From H17-190 sp034435615 (lineage in GTDB: Bacteria; Chloroflexota; Dehalococcoidia; SM23-28-2; HRBIN24), in contig DAOTWZ010000069.1 of NCBI GenBank assembly GCA_034435615.1, positions 1-7,399 on the forward strand: a stretch of DNA of 7,399 bases. Direction: 5' to 3'. Position numbers and translations under genes: made by a program. Below, in pieces: positions 5,511 through 7,399 of this stretch; within the stretch, counting starts at the first letter, position 1; every line of letters begins with the position of its first letter. The notes beneath the pieces were generated by a model. That model saw only the letters and a list, made by a program, of their open reading frames with translations. It had not been told where the DNA came from and ran no database searches.

Positions 5511-6218
5511 CTACCTGCGCACTATCAGAAGGGAAAAGTAGTCCCGGAGGCGGCCGTCCAGCGCCGCCTCCCCTCGCAGCACCTGCTCCTGGGGGAGGGT
5601 GGCCCGCCCTACCAGGACGGCCCGCTCCAGCAGGCCCCGGGCGGCCAGCTCCTCCCGCGTCCGCTCCAGCATACGGTTGACCTTGAGGAGGACGACGGTA
5701 TCGGCGGCGTCCAGGGCAGGGCCTATGGCGTCCGGGTGATAGAGAGCAGGAAGGAGGACGATGCGCTCCCGGCCGGCGGCCAGGGGGACGCCCGCCCGGG
5801 CGGCCGCCGCCGTCACCGAGGTGACGCCGGGCACCACCTCCACCTCGATGTCAGGGTAGCGGGCCCGCAGCTCCTCGTAGACGTAGACGAAGGTGCTGAA
5901 GAGGAAGGGGTCGCCCTCGGTGACGAAGGCGCAGTCCCTACCCTCCGCCAGGTGGCCCAGGACCAACTTCAGGGCCCCCTGCCAGGTCTCGGTGGTGTGG
6001 GGCTGGCGCATGGGGAACGGGAAGGGGACCAGCGTCTTTCCGTCCAGGGAGACGGCCCCGCGGGCGATCTCCAGGGCCAGGCTCCCCTCGCCGCCGATGG
6101 ACTGGGGATAGCAGACCACCGGCGTCCGCTCCAGGATGCGCACGGCCTTCACGGTGAGCAGCTCCGGGTCCCCGGGGCCGACACCGATGCCGTAGAACCG
6201 TCCTCTACGCTGGCCCAT
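5511..6218 (-). CDS. cbiL: Cobalt-precorrin-2 / cobalt-factor II C20-methyltransferase
   Basis: CbiL (aerobic counterpart CobI) performs the first dedicated methylation of the corrin branch, at C-20. The product has 235 residues. Diagnostic segments are FYGIGVGPGDPELLTVKAVR (8-27), VVCYPQS (34-40), CAFVTEGDPFLFSTFVYVYE (96-115), VVPGVTSVTAAAA (128-140) and VVLLKVNR (175-182). The combination 'TEGDP..FSTF.Y' with an N-terminal 'GVGPGDPELLT.KA' is characteristic of CobI/CbiL. The ATG at 6218 has a very strong GGGGAGGAGGG ribosome binding site, and the reading frame overlaps the end of cbiT by 14 bases. Because cobalt is inserted early in this pathway, the substrate is probably the cobalt-bearing form; the metal state cannot be read from the sequence. 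Confidence 0.94.
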   Translation of the reverse strand: MGQRRGRFYGIGVGPGDPELLTVKAVRILERTPVVCYPQSIGGEGSLALEIARGAVSLDGKTLVPFPFPMRQPHTTETWQGALKLVLGHLAEGRDCAFVTEGDPFLFSTFVYVYEELRARYPDIEVEVVPGVTSVTAAAARAGVPLAAGRERIVLLPALYHPDAIGPALDAADTVVLLKVNRMLERTREELAARGLLERAVLVGRATLPQEQVLRGEAALDGRLRDYFSLLIVRR

Positions 6219-6825
6219 GGCCCTCCTCCCCCCGCCAGGCGCTCAGGACGAAGACAGGGTTCAGCGCCTCGAAGGCCGTGAGGCCACTCAGCTCACGGCT
6301 GCGGGCCACGCTGACCATCACCACCTGATAATGAAAGCCCAGCTCCGCCAACTGATGGCGGGCCAGCTCCAGGTTGTCCAGGCTGGCCAGGTTGACGACG
6401 ATGCGACCCCCTGGCCGGAGGGCCTCCGCCGCCGCCGCCAGTATCCCCGGCAGGCGGCCGCCGCTGCCCCCTACGAAGACGGCGTCAGGGGCGGGGAGGC
6501 CGGCCAGGGCGGCGGGGGCCTCTCCCTCCACCAGGCGCAGGTTGGCGCGGGGGAATGACTGCAGGTTGCGGCGCAAGGCGGCCAGCGCCTCGGCGTCCCG
6601 CTCCACAGCGTAGACGCGGCCGCGGACGGCCACCGCCGCCGCCTCCAGGGCCAGGGAGCCGCTGCCGGCACCGATGTCCCACAGGACGGCATCCGGCCGC
6701 AGACGCAGCTTGAAGAGGCTTATGGCCCGCACCTCCTCCTTGGTCATCACCCCGGGCGGGTGGGAGGCCAGCGCCCAGTCCGGCAGCCCGAGGAAGACAG
6801 CGCTCCTGGGCAGAGGCTCAGGCAT
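6205..6825 (-). CDS. cbiT: Cobalt-precorrin-6B C15-methyltransferase (decarboxylating)
   Basis: CbiT methylates C-15 and decarboxylates the acetate side chain on C-12 of cobalt-precorrin-6B. It has a Rossmann-type class I methyltransferase fold, unlike the four class III enzymes in the operon. The 206-residue protein shows MTKEEVRAISLFKLRL (27-42), the SAM loop DIGAGSGSLALEAA (50-63), AVERD (73-77), DAVFVGGSGG (114-123), LRPGGRIVVNLA (136-147) and FEALNPVFVLSA (185-196). These match stand-alone CbiT and the C-terminal half of CobL. The ATG at 6825 has GGGGAGGG upstream and overlaps the cbiD stop by eight bases. Its usual partner cbiE is not adjacent but lies at 2227-2904. The gene looks complete. 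Confidence 0.94.
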   Translation of the reverse strand: MPEPLPRSAVFLGLPDWALASHPPGVMTKEEVRAISLFKLRLRPDAVLWDIGAGSGSLALEAAAVAVRGRVYAVERDAEALAALRRNLQSFPRANLRLVEGEAPAALAGLPAPDAVFVGGSGGRLPGILAAAAEALRPGGRIVVNLASLDNLELARHQLAELGFHYQVVMVSVARSRELSGLTAFEALNPVFVLSAWRGEEGHGPA

Positions 6826-7399
6826 CGGTGGCGGCCCTCCCCAGTAGCTGGCCTACCTCGTCGAAGCAGAGGCACTCCACGGCCAGACGGCCGCCCACGT
6901 AGCTCTGGGCAGCATCGCACACCTTCCGGCACAGGAGGTCGAAGTAGCCGGCCAGGCCGTGGGCCAGCACCAGCGCCTGGGCGTGGCGGGCGCTGGCGGC
7001 CTGTCGCACCGCCTCCACCAGATTGGGCGGGGCACCCAGGGCCAGGGCGAGGCCGGCCAGGAAGTCGGTGTCCACCTGGTTGCCGGCCACGTGGGTCACC
7101 ATCTTGCCCTGGGCCACCTTGGAGAGCTTGCCGATCATCCCCGCCAGGACGACCCGCCCGATGCCCTTGTTGACGGCCCGCTTCAGCCCGGGGCCGAAGA
7201 AGATGCCGGCCTCAATGAAGGCCATCTCTGGCAAGTGGGAGAGGAACTCCCGAGCGTAGAGCTCGCTCTGGGTGCCGGTGCTCAGGACTATCTCTCGCAG
7301 GCCGTTGGCGGCCGCCACGTCGATGGCCATCTCGACGCTGGCCCGCCAGGCGGCGGTGGAGTAGGGCACCACGATGCCGGTGGTGCCCAGGATGGATAT
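6818..7399 (-). CDS. cbiD: Cobalt-precorrin-5B C1-methyltransferase, C-terminal part
   Basis: CbiD methylates C-1 of cobalt-precorrin-5B using SAM and is specific to the anaerobic route. The visible 193 residues are the C-terminal half; the frame runs off the right edge. It opens with ISILGTTGIVVPYSTAAW, matching the conserved ILGTTGIV motif in mid-protein. Next come IVLSTGTQSE, FIEAGIFFGPGLKRA, VVLAGMIGKLSKVAQG and a THVAGNQVDTDFLA segment in place of the usual 'THS' block. The 'VVPYSTAAW' wording, in place of 'VRPMSEEA', seems closer to the CbiD version of actinobacteria and proteobacteria; this is from memory. It ends with a TGA at 6818, overlapping cbiT by eight bases. The upstream operon promoter and any riboswitch would lie outside the window. 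Confidence 0.93.
   Translation of the reverse strand: MSILGTTGIVVPYSTAAWRASVEMAIDVAAANGLREIVLSTGTQSELYAREFLSHLPEMAFIEAGIFFGPGLKRAVNKGIGRVVLAGMIGKLSKVAQGKMVTHVAGNQVDTDFLAGLALALGAPPNLVEAVRQAASARHAQALVLAHGLAGYFDLLCRKVCDAAQSYVGGRLAVECLCFDEVGQLLGRAATDA

Noticed and set aside
3455..5541. Long plus-strand open frames (3455-4933 and 4753-5541) opposite cbiH, cbiG and cbiF.
   Set aside because: The translations are rich in Pro, Gly and Arg and show no domain pattern. The minus-strand genes account fully for this DNA.

Overview
The window is high in G+C by eye, except for an A+T-rich gap near position 180-290. It holds most of an anaerobic-type (early cobalt insertion) adenosylcobalamin biosynthesis operon. 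Everything is encoded on the minus strand, so transcription runs from position 7399 towards position 1. CbiD and CbiG, together with CbiL, CbiF, CbiH, CbiE and CbiT, mark the cobalt-early route and not the oxygen-dependent CobG/CobN route. The source is a high-GC bacterium. A Chloroflexota or Actinomycetota member would fit, but the sequence alone does not settle the taxonomy.

Layout in transcription order: cbiD (C-terminal 193 residues, its start lies beyond the right edge), cbiT, cbiL, cbiF, cbiG, cbiH, cbiE, cobO, cbiA. After a 105-base gap comes the N-terminal 56 residues of a DtxR/MntR-family metal-dependent repressor, cut by the left edge. Junctions from cbiD through cobO are overlaps or gaps of 10 bases or less, typical of one translationally coupled transcript. 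The cobO-cbiA gap is 36 bases and can fold into a GC-rich hairpin over the cbiA ribosome binding site.

How the genes work together: CbiL methylates C-20 of cobalt-factor II or cobalt-precorrin-2. CbiH methylates C-17 and contracts the ring. CbiF methylates C-11. CbiG opens the lactone and removes the two-carbon fragment. CbiD methylates C-1. CbiE and CbiT methylate C-5 and C-15, and CbiT also decarboxylates. CbiA amidates the a and c side chains, and CobO adenosylates the cobalt. Steps with no gene in the window are cobalt chelation (CbiK/CbiX), C-6A reduction (CbiJ), the CbiC mutase, CbiP, CbiB and nucleotide loop assembly. They are presumably encoded upstream or elsewhere.

I found no RNA genes, mobile elements, CRISPR arrays, cobalamin riboswitch or convincing intrinsic terminator. 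This is mainly a conventional B12 locus. The least ordinary part is the 105-base gap: a good sigma70-like promoter with an imperfect inverted repeat over its -10 box, a second palindrome resembling a Fur/PerR box, and a metalloregulator gene directly downstream of a cobalt-cofactor operon.
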